DNA of 64,000 nt from positions 310,001 to 374,000 of the forward strand of contig WFMF01000113.1 of the NCBI GenBank assembly GCA_011033025.1, written 5' to 3'. Within the stretch, counting starts at the first letter, position 1, and each line of letters opens with the position of its first letter. The DNA comes from Beroe forskalii. Taxonomy: Eukaryota; Ctenophora; Nuda; Beroida; Beroidae. A model generated the notes under the pieces. That model saw nothing but the letters and a program-made list of their open reading frames with translations. It ran no database searches and was not told the DNA's origin. The position numbers and the translations under genes are program-made. This document shows positions 1-9,925 of this stretch, piece after piece.

Positions 1-97
1 GCAATATTTTGAATTTAAATGTTCAAAATAAATAAATGCTTTACCCCTGTATAACAAATATGGAGAATTTATCGTCAATCTGGATATAAAATAACGA

Positions 98-480
98 TGA
101 TACTACAAGCAGGAACTGACCGAATCAAGCCAAACCAAGACGGAACAAGCAGAACAACTCGAAACCACCGCGAATCAACCCGAAACGAGCCGAAACAAGC
201 GGCTCAACCCGAAATGAGCGAAACAATCCGAAATAAGCGGAACAACCCGAAACAAGCGAAAAACCCCGAATCAACCCGGGTTAAGGATAGGGTTGGGGTT
301 GATTCGGGTTGTTTCAGGTCGGGTTAATTCGCTTGTTTTGGGTTTTCCCTTGTTTCGGGTCGTCCCACGTGTTTCGGCGCGTTTTGGCTTGATTCGGAGA
401 GGTTTTTGGGTGAGTCGGGTTGGTTTAGGGTCGTCCCGCTTGTTTCGGCTTAATTCGGCTAGTTCCTGTTTGTAGTATCA
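98..480. mobile_element. 383-bp foldback element with 20-bp terminal inverted repeats
   Basis: The left end at 98 (TGATACTACAAGCAGGAACT) is matched in inverted orientation by 461-480. The arms, about 98-275 and 290-480, are built from degenerate 9-11 bp units of the type CGAAACAAGC or CGAATCAACC on the left and their complements on the right, so almost the whole element can fold back. It has no coding capacity; the short open frames inside only follow the repeat. It lies about 90 bp upstream of the LIG1 start codon, so it occupies the likely promoter or 5' UTR. No convincing target-site duplication was seen. A non-autonomous (MITE/foldback) element is the best reading. Confidence 0.8.
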
Positions 481-571
481 ACCTATTATATGATCAAAAT
501 TCCTGAAATGGCCCCAAGTCTAATGTTCCTCTCGTCCTAGGAAGGGTGGAGCACCACGGAAGTTCACGACA

Positions 572-1807
572 ATGTCACAGAATCAGAAATCTCTCACGTC
601 TTTCTTCTCGAGTCGAAGTAGTGCCACGCCCAGTCCCTTCAGCCAGTTGAAATGCTCTGATTCACCAAAAGCCCACAGTTCGAAGGCGAAGTCCCCCGAG
701 GTTTTGAAGGAAATACCGCGAAGTAAGAATTCCAAAGCATCCAGGAAATCAAAGCGACCTCCTGATGAGGAGGAAGCTATGGAAGCGACGGTGACGGAGG
801 TTAAGAAAGTGAGGATATCGGAAGAAATCGAGGAAATGAGTCCTTATTTCCCTCCCTCCAAAGACTCTCCTTCGAAAGAAACGTCGCCGGACACCTCACC
901 GATCAAGTCCGGTAAAAGGCGGCGTGTTCAGATAATCGAATCGGATGAGAGTGGATCTGACACAGAGAACATCGCCAAGTCACCGCCCTCCAAAACCTCG
1001 GGTGCTTCAGATGACGAAACACCTGCAGCAGCATCCACCTTCGCAACCCCACCCGAAGCTTCTGGAGGTATCCCAAAACGTCAAACAGCCAAGTTATCCA
1101 AGGAGTTCAGATCTAAGTTAGCTAATCGAGTACACACTCCTCACCCGGGGAAGGCTAAGGCAGTGCCGGATGAGGAATCCTCTCCTGAGGAAGCAGATGC
1201 CTCCCCAATCACTGCTGTCGCAAGACCTACTCCCATAGCTTCAAGACTCTCCTCCTTCACATACAAGAAGAAAGGAAGTTCCAATCAGAAGGTGTGCAAA
1301 GCAGAGAATGGACACACTGATTCATCAGCTATGGAAACAAATGAAACTACAGATGAGCCGGAAATTTTGACTTCAGAGAAATCCTCGTCTTTGAAGAATT
1401 CTCCTAAGGAATCGAAGAAATCCTCGCCCTTGAAGACGTCTAATGAATTGGAGAAATCCTCGCCTTCTCCAAAGAAATCCCCCAAGCAATCTCCCAAGAA
1501 ATCACCAGTTAAAAAGAAAGCAAAACCAGATAAGAAGTTGGGGTCCTTGACTGCAAAAGGAAAAGGCAAACTGCCTCTCAAGAAGTCAAATAAAGCCCCA
1601 TCCCCCGTTAAAAAGGAGGAGCCAGCTAACTCAGAGGGTGAAGAAGCCGCCACAACACCCAAAGTTTTCAAAGTCCCATCTAGTCTTGTGAGTGCGTCTG
1701 ATGACGGCAGTTTCAATCCGAGAGGAGAGCGTTATAAACCAATCAGCGATGCTTGTTGGAAGGCAGGGCAAGATGTGCCGTACAAAGCACTGGCTGACAC
1801 ACTGAAA
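572..1807 (+). CDS. LIG1: LIG1 exon 1: PIP box, disordered tail and start of DNA-binding domain
   Basis: The ATG at 572 is chosen because the PIP box follows at once, as in other LIG1 proteins. The exon encodes 412 residues without interruption and ends in phase 0 (…LADTLK, donor gttagt). The tail is rich in KS, SPK and KKSP repeats (about residues 265-350, for example [18 protein letters not shown]). These would serve as nuclear localisation signals and SP/TP phosphorylation sites. The long reverse-strand frame at 1285-1716 is a shadow of this biased composition. In vertebrates the same region is divided by several introns. Confidence 0.93.
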
Positions 1808-4800
1808 GTTAGTATTTTATAGTAACTTCTGTGTCCTATGTTCAGTGTTTGCCTGTGTAAATTAATTCATCATCGCAAAAATGTTAAATTTTTGCGATTT
1901 AATTTTATCACCCTTTCGTCGTATTTAAATCTTTCTATCAATTTGGTTACATTTTCATCTGCTAAATCCCGCCTTCCTGCAGGCAATCGAGGAGACCTCA
2001 GCCAGAATCCAGAAGACGCTGATACTGAGCAACTTCCTGCGATCTGTCTCCATTCTAACCCCTGATGACCTTCATCTATGTGTATACCTATGTACCAACC
2101 AGGTTTTGCGATTGCGATATAGTTTTGCAAAGTTACTGTACGCAATAAATTTGATTGGAAACGCGTTTTTAAAATTATATTTTTGTATGTGATCACACGT
2201 TAAGAATGTCAATTTGAAGCTTTTTCATTAGGTACTTTGAAATAGGTTTATCACAGAATTGATATTGAATTTGATTGCGTAAGGGTGCTATAAATTTCAT
2301 ATCATTTCTTGACTCTGATGCGAAATGAATTCATTTTTATCAAGTTTTACCACGTTCTAGAACCATTGAGTGTCCCCGGGGTTAGATTGTGAGATGATGT
2401 CTGCACAACACTTTCATTAGCAAGTAATAAGTATTACAATAAAACGTGAATTATCATTTCACTTGGGACGGGAAGCTGTGCTCTGATAAGTTTCAGTTGC
2501 GAAATCTCACAATAATTCTCATTTACAGGTGTATTGAGGGCACCGCTAAGGGCCACTGAATATATTATATTATGCTGTACTTAAGACATATATTGGGCTC
2601 TAATCGTATGACCGGCACTGTCATTGCTGGAACTCGTGACTCAATGCAGTCCACTAACTGTAACTAGATCTTTTAGTCACACTCCACTGATCCGAAGCTA
2701 GTAATTCATGTTTTTCAGGTAGCGCCTGCCTATGAGGGCATTGAGCTAGGAGTTGGTGAAACAGTGGTTATGAAGGCAATCCATGAGGCCTGTGGTGTAA
2801 ACATAGCTGCTCAGAAGGCAAAACTCAAAGATTATGGTAGATGTTTAATTGAATTTAATAACTATTGACACTTAGAATCTACGATGAAATCTTGATGAAT
2901 TTCAGGTAATTTCATAGTTATACTATATAGGTCTACTATTGAGGTCTTACAATGCGAGCATTACATCATTTCTTCAACGACAATACCAAGTCTTTACCAA
3001 GACGTTTAAATTTTAATTAAAGGACCTGTTACGTTTGGAATTCATTTTCTAGAAATGTCACAAAATTCTAGAAATTAATGCATTACTTTATTTGAAATCT
3101 AATTACGAAATCCGCAACTCTCTACGACCTACACAAGCCTAATTAGATGATGATTAGGCAAACAGGCTGTGACGTCACAGAATCTATCGCAAGGATACGC
3201 TATCATAACAAACACTGTAATTCTAGCCATTTTCACCCCTCTTAGCTCTTTCAGTTAGATTCCGGTGTTTATCACTTCTGTAAATCTTCGCTGACATTAA
3301 TGAGTTATTAGATGAATATCGGTAGACGGTAACGAGCCTTAAGTTTAAATTTGAATCAAAATTCTTTCAATGAATTGAACTGACGTCCATGAAATCCAGC
3401 ATAGTGTCCATTAGGACTGACAAGTCCCTAACCTCACAAGTCTACACAAGACGGAAGCCGATATCTCGGCCTCTGAAATTAAAAATGTTCTGTATGCAGT
3501 GTATAAAGCTTGTTAGGAAACAACTTTCCCTTGTTACATGCATATGCCGATAGTTCTCATGAATGGACTGACATTTTCTATGCAGTTGATAAATTGTTGC
3601 ATTTCAATGACACAGTTTTTGCCGTCCCTCATATCTTACGCAACTGAGATATCATTGCAGCAGTAATCGCCACTTTCAGTAGACTTATCTGGACATTTGA
3701 AACATCTGCAATTATTCTGCAATTGTTTGGTCTCTATGTCGGATTCCTCCGAGTCGAGCGTGCACTAAGCAGAATTGAAGTGGGAAACTCAACATGCCAA
3801 TATTATCAATATCTATAATTTCAACTCATTGAAACCAATCAGAAGTGTATGACTACGAAACAATCTTTAAGCAATGCCAAATTGTGTTTCTAGCAATCGT
3901 GAAACATTTGTCGATACTGATCAAGTCATTGTATGATATAGGTAATATTCAATGAACTTTTATAATATCTAATGAACTAGATGATATTCAGTATTCTTTA
4001 ATGAGATTGTAATTAGGAAATTTGATGTCAAGCTGTCATGTGTCCTATATCCAGTTATCCAATCAATAGCTAATTATATTTGAAACATTCATCCCGTCTC
4101 ATTCAGTCATTGTACCACACACTATAGCAGTAATACTGTGTACAGGTCGTAGCGCGGCTCAGAGTAGATTCCGTGACGTCACGTAATAAATATTGAATCG
4201 GCTCTAATTAGCGTTAGGAAGCAATTGAATCATCGGACCTTCACAGAAGGTCTTTATATCTAATTTGTTATAATATATCAAAAAATTAGCATACATTTTT
4301 CCAAACGTAACAGGTCCTTTAAATGATATTGTGACACAACTTCACGCTATCAACCAATCGAATGTTGCCATCAGCTGATCTGGGTTTAGTAGCAGAGGCT
4401 TCCAGAGCGAAACAGAAGCTGATGTTCAAACCAAAGCCTCTCTCGGTCAAAAGTGTGTTCCAAACCTTGTTAGACATAACTGCCATCAGTGGCAACCAGG
4501 GACAGGGTGAGAAGACCTTTTTAGATGACCTTAACCCCAATATTTTAGTCAGGTAAAACTATAGTTATCATAGTCGTAGAATGGAAGTCACAGAGGGTCT
4601 GGGCATATGGTCGGCCAAGATTTTAGTCGGCATTTTTGGTGATTTTTAGCCTCTAATTTCGACTTTTGAAGCATTTTCTCATACATTTTCTAGATTTGAA
4701 ATTATCTAAGATCGTAAAATTAAATGGAATTCAACTGACTGATACCGTTCCTTCAGCCTCCATAATTCTTTAAACTTTTAAATGATCTTAAATGCTAGAA

Positions 4801-7800
4801 TGACGTCACAAATTCTAGAATTCCGTCCATTTTCCGACCTGGTGGCTCTCGCACATTTAAGCTGAATTGCCAGATACTATAAAAATTATGCTTTGAAAAC
4901 TAAAGTCAGCGGTTTCTACAGTTGGTAATAATTATGGTTAGCAAATTTGTCAAAATTCGAATTTCGACTGAAAATAGGCTGACTAATATTTCTCTAGAAC
5001 ATTCTTAGAAACCGGGCTCATAGTTTACGCAAAATATCTGTAGAAATTGAAGACCATATTCAGTATTGCATTTTGCAGTTAACGCAAAATGCAATACTGA
5101 ATTTGGTTTTAAATTATTGGACTTTATTAAATATTTACCGATTAATCTCAGAATTTTCTGTTTAAATTTAATTAAACTATCTTTTGAATAAAACCTATCT
5201 TTTATGTTTTGCATTTCAATCAATCAATAAGGACAAGGAAATCTTAAATTGAAAATATAATACCACTCGGCTTCGCCTGCTGTAATTAGACCTTGGCCAT
5301 GCCTCGTGCAATAACAGCAAAAATACCATTACGGGTCGTTAGATTAGCGTATATTAACCAGATGTAGTACTGAAACTGCTTGACCATTCTACACTCCCAA
5401 CATCCCCTCACCCAGGACTGAAGATCGGTCACATCAAGAAGCTGCTGGTATCATGCCAAGGCTGTGAGGCTCGTTTCATTACCCGGTCCATGCTGGGTAA
5501 ACTCCGGTGTGGGTTAGCGGAACAGACTGTCCTGGTGGCTCTAGGACATGCCGTGGTTCAGACCCCTCCTGGCGGTGGGTTTCGTAGTTACATAATTTGC
5601 AGTTCCATGGAAATAAGTGAGCTTTGATTTGGAAATTAATGAGCTTGGCATAGGCATCTTTTAAGGTTAAAGTCAAAGTTGTTAAATTGTTGATTATTTA
5701 CGTAGGTATCACAGAATTGAACCTTAAGTAGTTACATACTTTTCAGCTCTAAGCAGAATAATTTGCTTGGTCTTTAGTTTAAGTAGATGGGTATCTTCTA
5801 TTTTAAGATTTTAATACGGCTAAACCTTGAACATCACTTCGCTACGTTTCGTACAGAAAAGTAGGTTTGGATAATAGCCGAGAATATTTTGTGATCTTCG
5901 CTGCCGTATTCACGAGCTCCTGTTTGAGTGTTTGGTCTTGAACAATAATGAAAATGGGAAATTACACCACTCATATAATGAGATGATCTCAGGGCCATAA
6001 ATCCATTAATAATTGCAGCGTTTATGCCACCATTCACGCGTATTACCGTCTACGATTCATAGATCACAGATATTGCAGAGTTGGTACATGGTCTCTGGAC
6101 TAATCTTTCTCAAATAGCTCTGAATGATAGTCGTATAATCCCCTAATGCTCCTCAGGCGATGAAGAAACCGCAACCAAAGACCCGGCAACACTAAAACGG
6201 CGGAGGATATCGTTAAGACCTGCTATTGCGAGTTCCCCAACTTCCAACACATCATCTCAACAATAAGGGAACATGGGGTGATGGGATGTCAGGAGTTCTG
6301 TAAGCTGACTCCGGGGATTCCTGTGAAACCCATGCTGGCTCATCCCACCAAGGGGATATCTGAGGTGGGCTTAGACGGGGCTAGAATTCTCTTTTTGAAA
6401 TTTGTTGCGCGTATTTTCGTGTGTAAAGCCAAAAAAACTTTGGCATGTTGCGCAGCGAAAATTCAACATTCTCAATGGTGATTTCAAAAGTTCAAATTTT
6501 CCTTTCAATGACTACCCTCGTTGAACAGGTGTTACAAAGGTTCGAAGGATGTGAGTTCTCGTGTGAGTATAAGTACGATGGGGAGCGAGCTCAGGTGCAG
6601 TGTGGGGAGTCCGGGGAGATGAGCATCTTCTCTAGGAACCAGGAGAACAACACCACCAAGTACCCAGACATCATCGCCCGGATAGGTACTGCCTTTGAAT
6701 TCCTTGTTAATCTCTGACAGTTGATCTTTAAATTTTGAAACGAAACAAACATGCATTTCCCCTTTTATGTTGCGAGTATTTTTGAAGTTACAGCATTCTA
6801 TCAGCTCTAGATCAGTAAGTCAATCCTCTTAATTAAGACGATCTGACTGTATCCCATCATCAGGTAACTGTTTGTCGGAGGGAACTAAGAGCTTCATCCT
6901 GGATTGTGAGGTGGTAGCCTGGGATGTGGAAGAGAAGAGAATCCTGCCCTTCCAGATTTGTATAAAGGCTTCCGACTCAACCAATTAACAGTGATTCAAC
7001 AACTCTCTCTTGATCATCGTAGTATGTTTTAAATGAAGCATCAAAGTGAATGTCGTAAATCTGTCTTCAGCGACGGTATGCTGACGACAGATTTACGACA
7101 TTTACTTCGATGCTTCATTTAACAGCGTAATTTGTTTGATGTGAATGTAAGAAAATTACCCTAATTCCTTCCAGATTCTAACCACGCGAAAACGGAAGGA
7201 TGCCGACATCAACGAAATCAAAGTGAAAGTGTGTCTCTTCGCCTTTGATTTGCTATACCTCAACGGCGAGAGTTTGATCAGAACGCCGTTCCGAGAAAGA
7301 CGGCGTAACCTTCACTCCGCTTTCAAGGAAGTTGAAGGAGAATTCGTGTTCGCTTCTGCCAGAGACTGCACAGATACGGAAGAAATCCAGAGTTCCTCGA
7401 TGTGTCCATCAAGAATCAGTGCGAGGGTCTCATGGTTAAAACTCTTGATAAGGACGCAACTTATGAGATTGCCAAACGTTCTCACAACTGGCTGAAAGTT
7501 AAGAAGGACTATCTGGAGGGGTGCGGTGACTCACTAGACTTAGCCGTAATCGGGGCATTCCGGGGTAAAGGCAAGAGAACTGGAGCGTTTGGAGGGTTTC
7601 TGCTTGCCTGCTACGATCCTGACACTGAACAATTCCAAGCTGTCTGCAAGTTAGGAACAGGTCTGACAGACGAAGACCTGGCCTCTCAACACAAAGCTCT
7701 CTCGGAGCACATCATAGACTCCCCCAAGTCCTACTACTCCTACCCCGAGACTAACGCCCCGGAGGTCTGGTTCGAACCATCCCTGGTCTGGGAAGTGAAG

Positions 7801-8016
7801 TGTGCGGACATGACCATCTCCCCCATCTACACGGCAGCCATGGGACTTGTAGACCCTGACAAGGGTATCTCCATGAGGTTCCCCCGGTTTATAAGGGTGC
7901 GGGACGACAAGACACCAGAGGATGCCACTTCAGCCGAACAAGTGGCTGAGCTGTACCAGAAACAAGACAATAAGCAGGAGCAAGTCACCAAAGGGGAGGA
8001 AGATGAGGAGTATTGA
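572..8016 (+). CDS. LIG1: DNA ligase 1 (ATP-dependent replicative ligase), nine coding exons
   Basis: Seals Okazaki fragments and excision-repair nicks in the nucleus through an AMP-lysine intermediate. Exons by similarity and splice sites: 572-1807, 1983-2102, 2719-2836, 4375-4506, 5416-5574, 6157-6364, 6529-6685, 6864-6955, 7175-8016. Residues 5-12 (QKSLTSFF) are a PCNA-binding PIP box, followed by a Lys/Ser/Pro/Glu-rich disordered tail to about residue 390. The DNA-binding domain begins near [14 protein letters not shown]. The nucleotidyl transferase motif is [11 protein letters not shown], with the catalytic Lys codon at 6571-6573; motif III is [10 protein letters not shown], IIIa [30 protein letters not shown], and [12 protein letters not shown] lies in the OB domain. 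Length is about 1021 aa (human about 919). Oddities: one base is missing near 6194-6197 and another near 7389-7396, and intron 8 lacks a GT donor. With the two bases allowed for, the coding sum is 3066 nt, a multiple of three. Identity is very secure; intactness is not proven. Confidence 0.96.
1808..2718 (+). other. LIG1 introns 1 and 2
   Basis: Intron 1 (1808-1982) has donor gttagt and acceptor ttcctgcag. Intron 2 (2103-2718) has donor gttttg and acceptor tttttcag. Exon 2 between them (1983-2102) encodes [11 protein letters not shown] to LCVYLCTNQ, matching the LIG1 helical DNA-binding domain. I see no repeat or RNA gene in either intron. Confidence 0.8.
3021..4318. mobile_element. TTAA-flanked 1298-bp DNA element in LIG1 intron 3
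   Basis: Both ends carry a perfect 20-bp inverted repeat AGGACCTGTTACGTTTGGAA (3021-3040, and its complement ending at 4318). TTAA lies immediately outside on each side (3017-3020 and 4319-4322), as expected for a TTAA target duplication. Subterminal similarity continues: a GACGTCAC-GAATCTA block occurs near both ends. I find no transposase frame, so the element is non-autonomous. TTAA duplication is typical of the piggyBac superfamily, but the AGGACC terminus is not the usual CCC start, so the superfamily is only tentative. The right end is 52 bp from the exon 4 acceptor. Confidence 0.85.
7031..7120. repeat. 35-bp-arm hairpin in LIG1 intron 8
   Basis: 7031-7065 (AAATGAAGCATCAAAGTGAA...) and 7086-7120 are inverted copies differing at only two positions, with a 20-nt loop. 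The hairpin fills much of the 219-bp segment separating exons 8 and 9, whose upstream boundary lacks a GT. Confidence 0.85.
7175..8016 (+). CDS. LIG1: LIG1 exon 9: end of adenylation domain and whole OB domain
   Basis: Starts [18 protein letters not shown] after acceptor ccttccag and runs to the TGA at 8014-8016 (…GEEDEEY). It carries motifs IIIa, IV, V and the OB-domain motif. The frame shifts between [19 protein letters not shown] and [19 protein letters not shown] at about 7389-7396: one base is missing in CCAGAGTTC where the family has …QI-EFL. Codons are strongly GC-ending compared with the flanking DNA. Confidence 0.93.
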
Positions 8017-8052
8017 GATGTCCGGGAAGATGAGGAGTATTGAGATGTCCGG
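7999..8052 (+). repeat. 27-bp tandem duplication across the LIG1 stop codon
   Basis: The 27-bp unit at 7999-8025 (GAAGATGAGGAGTATTGAGA...) is repeated exactly at 8026-8052. The first copy contains the last codons and the TGA stop at 8014; the second lies in the 3' UTR. The encoded protein is unaffected. Confidence 0.9.
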
Positions 8053-8144
8053 GTTAGTGTTAAGATTAAAGAAGTGTGTTTATAGATTACAGAGGTGTGT
8101 CGCGACATCAGAGAATAAGTGTGTAATTTCCACACGAGTGCCAT

Positions 8145-8193
8145 TTGTACGTACGTGATTCTGCAGTATGAGTATATGATCACGTACGTACAA
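8145..8193. repeat. Palindrome with TACGTACGTGAT arms downstream of LIG1
   Basis: TTGTACGTACGTGAT at 8145-8159 is inverted at 8179-8193. The left-arm sequence with its context (TTTGTACGTACGTGATTCTG) recurs at about 26983-27002, so this is a dispersed element and not a gene-specific site. At 129 bp past the LIG1 stop it may lie in the 3' UTR. Confidence 0.7.
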
Positions 8194-8219
8194 GTTGTGC
8201 GCGTGACGCAGAAATTTCA

Positions 8220-9925
8220 AAATTGTCCTCGTTTCTCGATGTTGTGAAAGCTACTTAAAATTAGGTAATTTACTGTGACATAACATTTTGAACATCGGCC
8301 ACGTATAGGATTACTTTGAACGAGACTGGTGAGCAGTCTAATTCCGTGGAAAATCCATCCAGCCCTGCTTAATTCAAACATTAGACAATGGTTTGAGTTA
8401 GGTTACTTGTTAGCGGTAAGTAAGTTGCCAGTCTGATCACGCTGCTAAATCTAGTCCAGTTCTTCCTTTCTTCGGAATACCCGGCTGCTTGGTTGGCCAT
8501 CATACAATATGCTCTAATGTGATTGTTTTGGGTACACACTACACGCGAGCTTGCTTTCATTGGTTCAAAATTCATTTAATATTACACGACCAACGGAATA
8601 TCGCTCCCTTGAATTTCTTTACTGTTATTCTGTACAGTTGTTTTGCCGTATACCCCTGGATAAACATGGTTTCAAGGTAGATTGTAGTTTGGTATCGTCA
8701 TATTCATGTATACAGTAACCTTTATCAGTTGATTTTTTTCTCAGTTGATTTGTGGATGAAATTCATGCAACGTGTATGACGATACGGTAATTATTCAAGG
8801 CGATTCTTCGGCACGGTTATAATTCGATACTATTTGTTGAATAATGGAAACTGTGAATGAACATATTATCCTATGCGCCGTCTCAATTTGAATGATAATA
8901 GCGTTGAGAATGCATGATATCTAGCTGCAGTGATATCAGATTTACCAAATCAAGGGTTAAATTAAATCAATGGCGTTGTGATAATGATGCATCAATAGCA
9001 GATGTCTTTACGGAGTCACCTTGTAACCTATCTCATTGTTGCTTCCATTCATCGAATTAAACCGACCTTAAGCTCAGCTTAGCTCTAGACTAACCGTCCT
9101 TTGTTTGCTGCGAGTATCAAGTAGTCAACAGATTGGCTTGGCTTTACTCTTTCAAATTCCTTTGTATCTCAAACTTTGTACTCTTTAACCCATCTGGATG
9201 GAGGTATAAATCTTTAGTTCCTTTTGGAGCCATTTAATTGCAATGGGCATTGCATGTATATGCTGTATTGAAAATATGAGCCCAATTATTCCTCTGCCTC
9301 ATTTGCTTACGAACGATCGCCAGATGCCAATCATATAGCTGCACACTTTGTCAGTTGGCTGGAAACTCTTGTGCAGTTATGCCCTCTTCGGTGACACTTG
9401 ACAACTAGACTTTAATTTAATATCAGATTAATATCTAGTCTGGTAATATCTAGTCTAGTTATCAGTGATCTACTGAATTTGTAAGATATTTTGCTGTGTA
9501 GAGAGAGCGAAGATAAACACGATATCGATGAATTGATAACTAACGTTTTGACTGTAGTTTATCCTGCAAATGTTTTATTGTCCGATTAAAAATTTTTAAT
9601 ACAGATAATGAAATGCAGTATTATGATTTCTCTCTTTCAAATTCCATGCTCACATTACATTTAAAGTAAACAAATCTACTTAATTAGGTACTCAAATTAT
9701 TATTTGATATTCTTATTTATACGATAGGAAGATCAAATTAAATAACTTAAAATTCAAATTTATATTTGTCGTTTTTTAATATTTTCGTCAATTATACTGG
9801 AGTTAGGCGATAGCTACCGACAAACCAGATTTTGACTAAAATTACTGCCACATTATTTTAAAAGCCCATTATTTGTTCGTTCAACCCACGTGAACCCATT
9901 TCTAAGCTTCCTACTTACTAGACTA
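8220..9925. other. Intergenic AT-rich DNA between LIG1 and the MATE gene
   Basis: LIG1 and the MATE gene converge on this spacer. I see no conserved coding exon, RNA gene or clear repeat in it. A TTTATT near 9573 could be the reverse-strand AATAAA signal for the transporter. Confidence 0.6.

Noticed and set aside
1285-1716. 143-codon minus-strand frame opposite LIG1 exon 1
   Set aside because: Composition (FFDSLGEFF-type repeats) is the complement of the KKS/SPK repeats of the ligase tail; a shadow.
6956-7174. U12-type AT-AC intron in LIG1
   Set aside because: The donor does not fit ATATCCTT and the end is AG, not AC; kept as a non-canonical boundary or sequence error.
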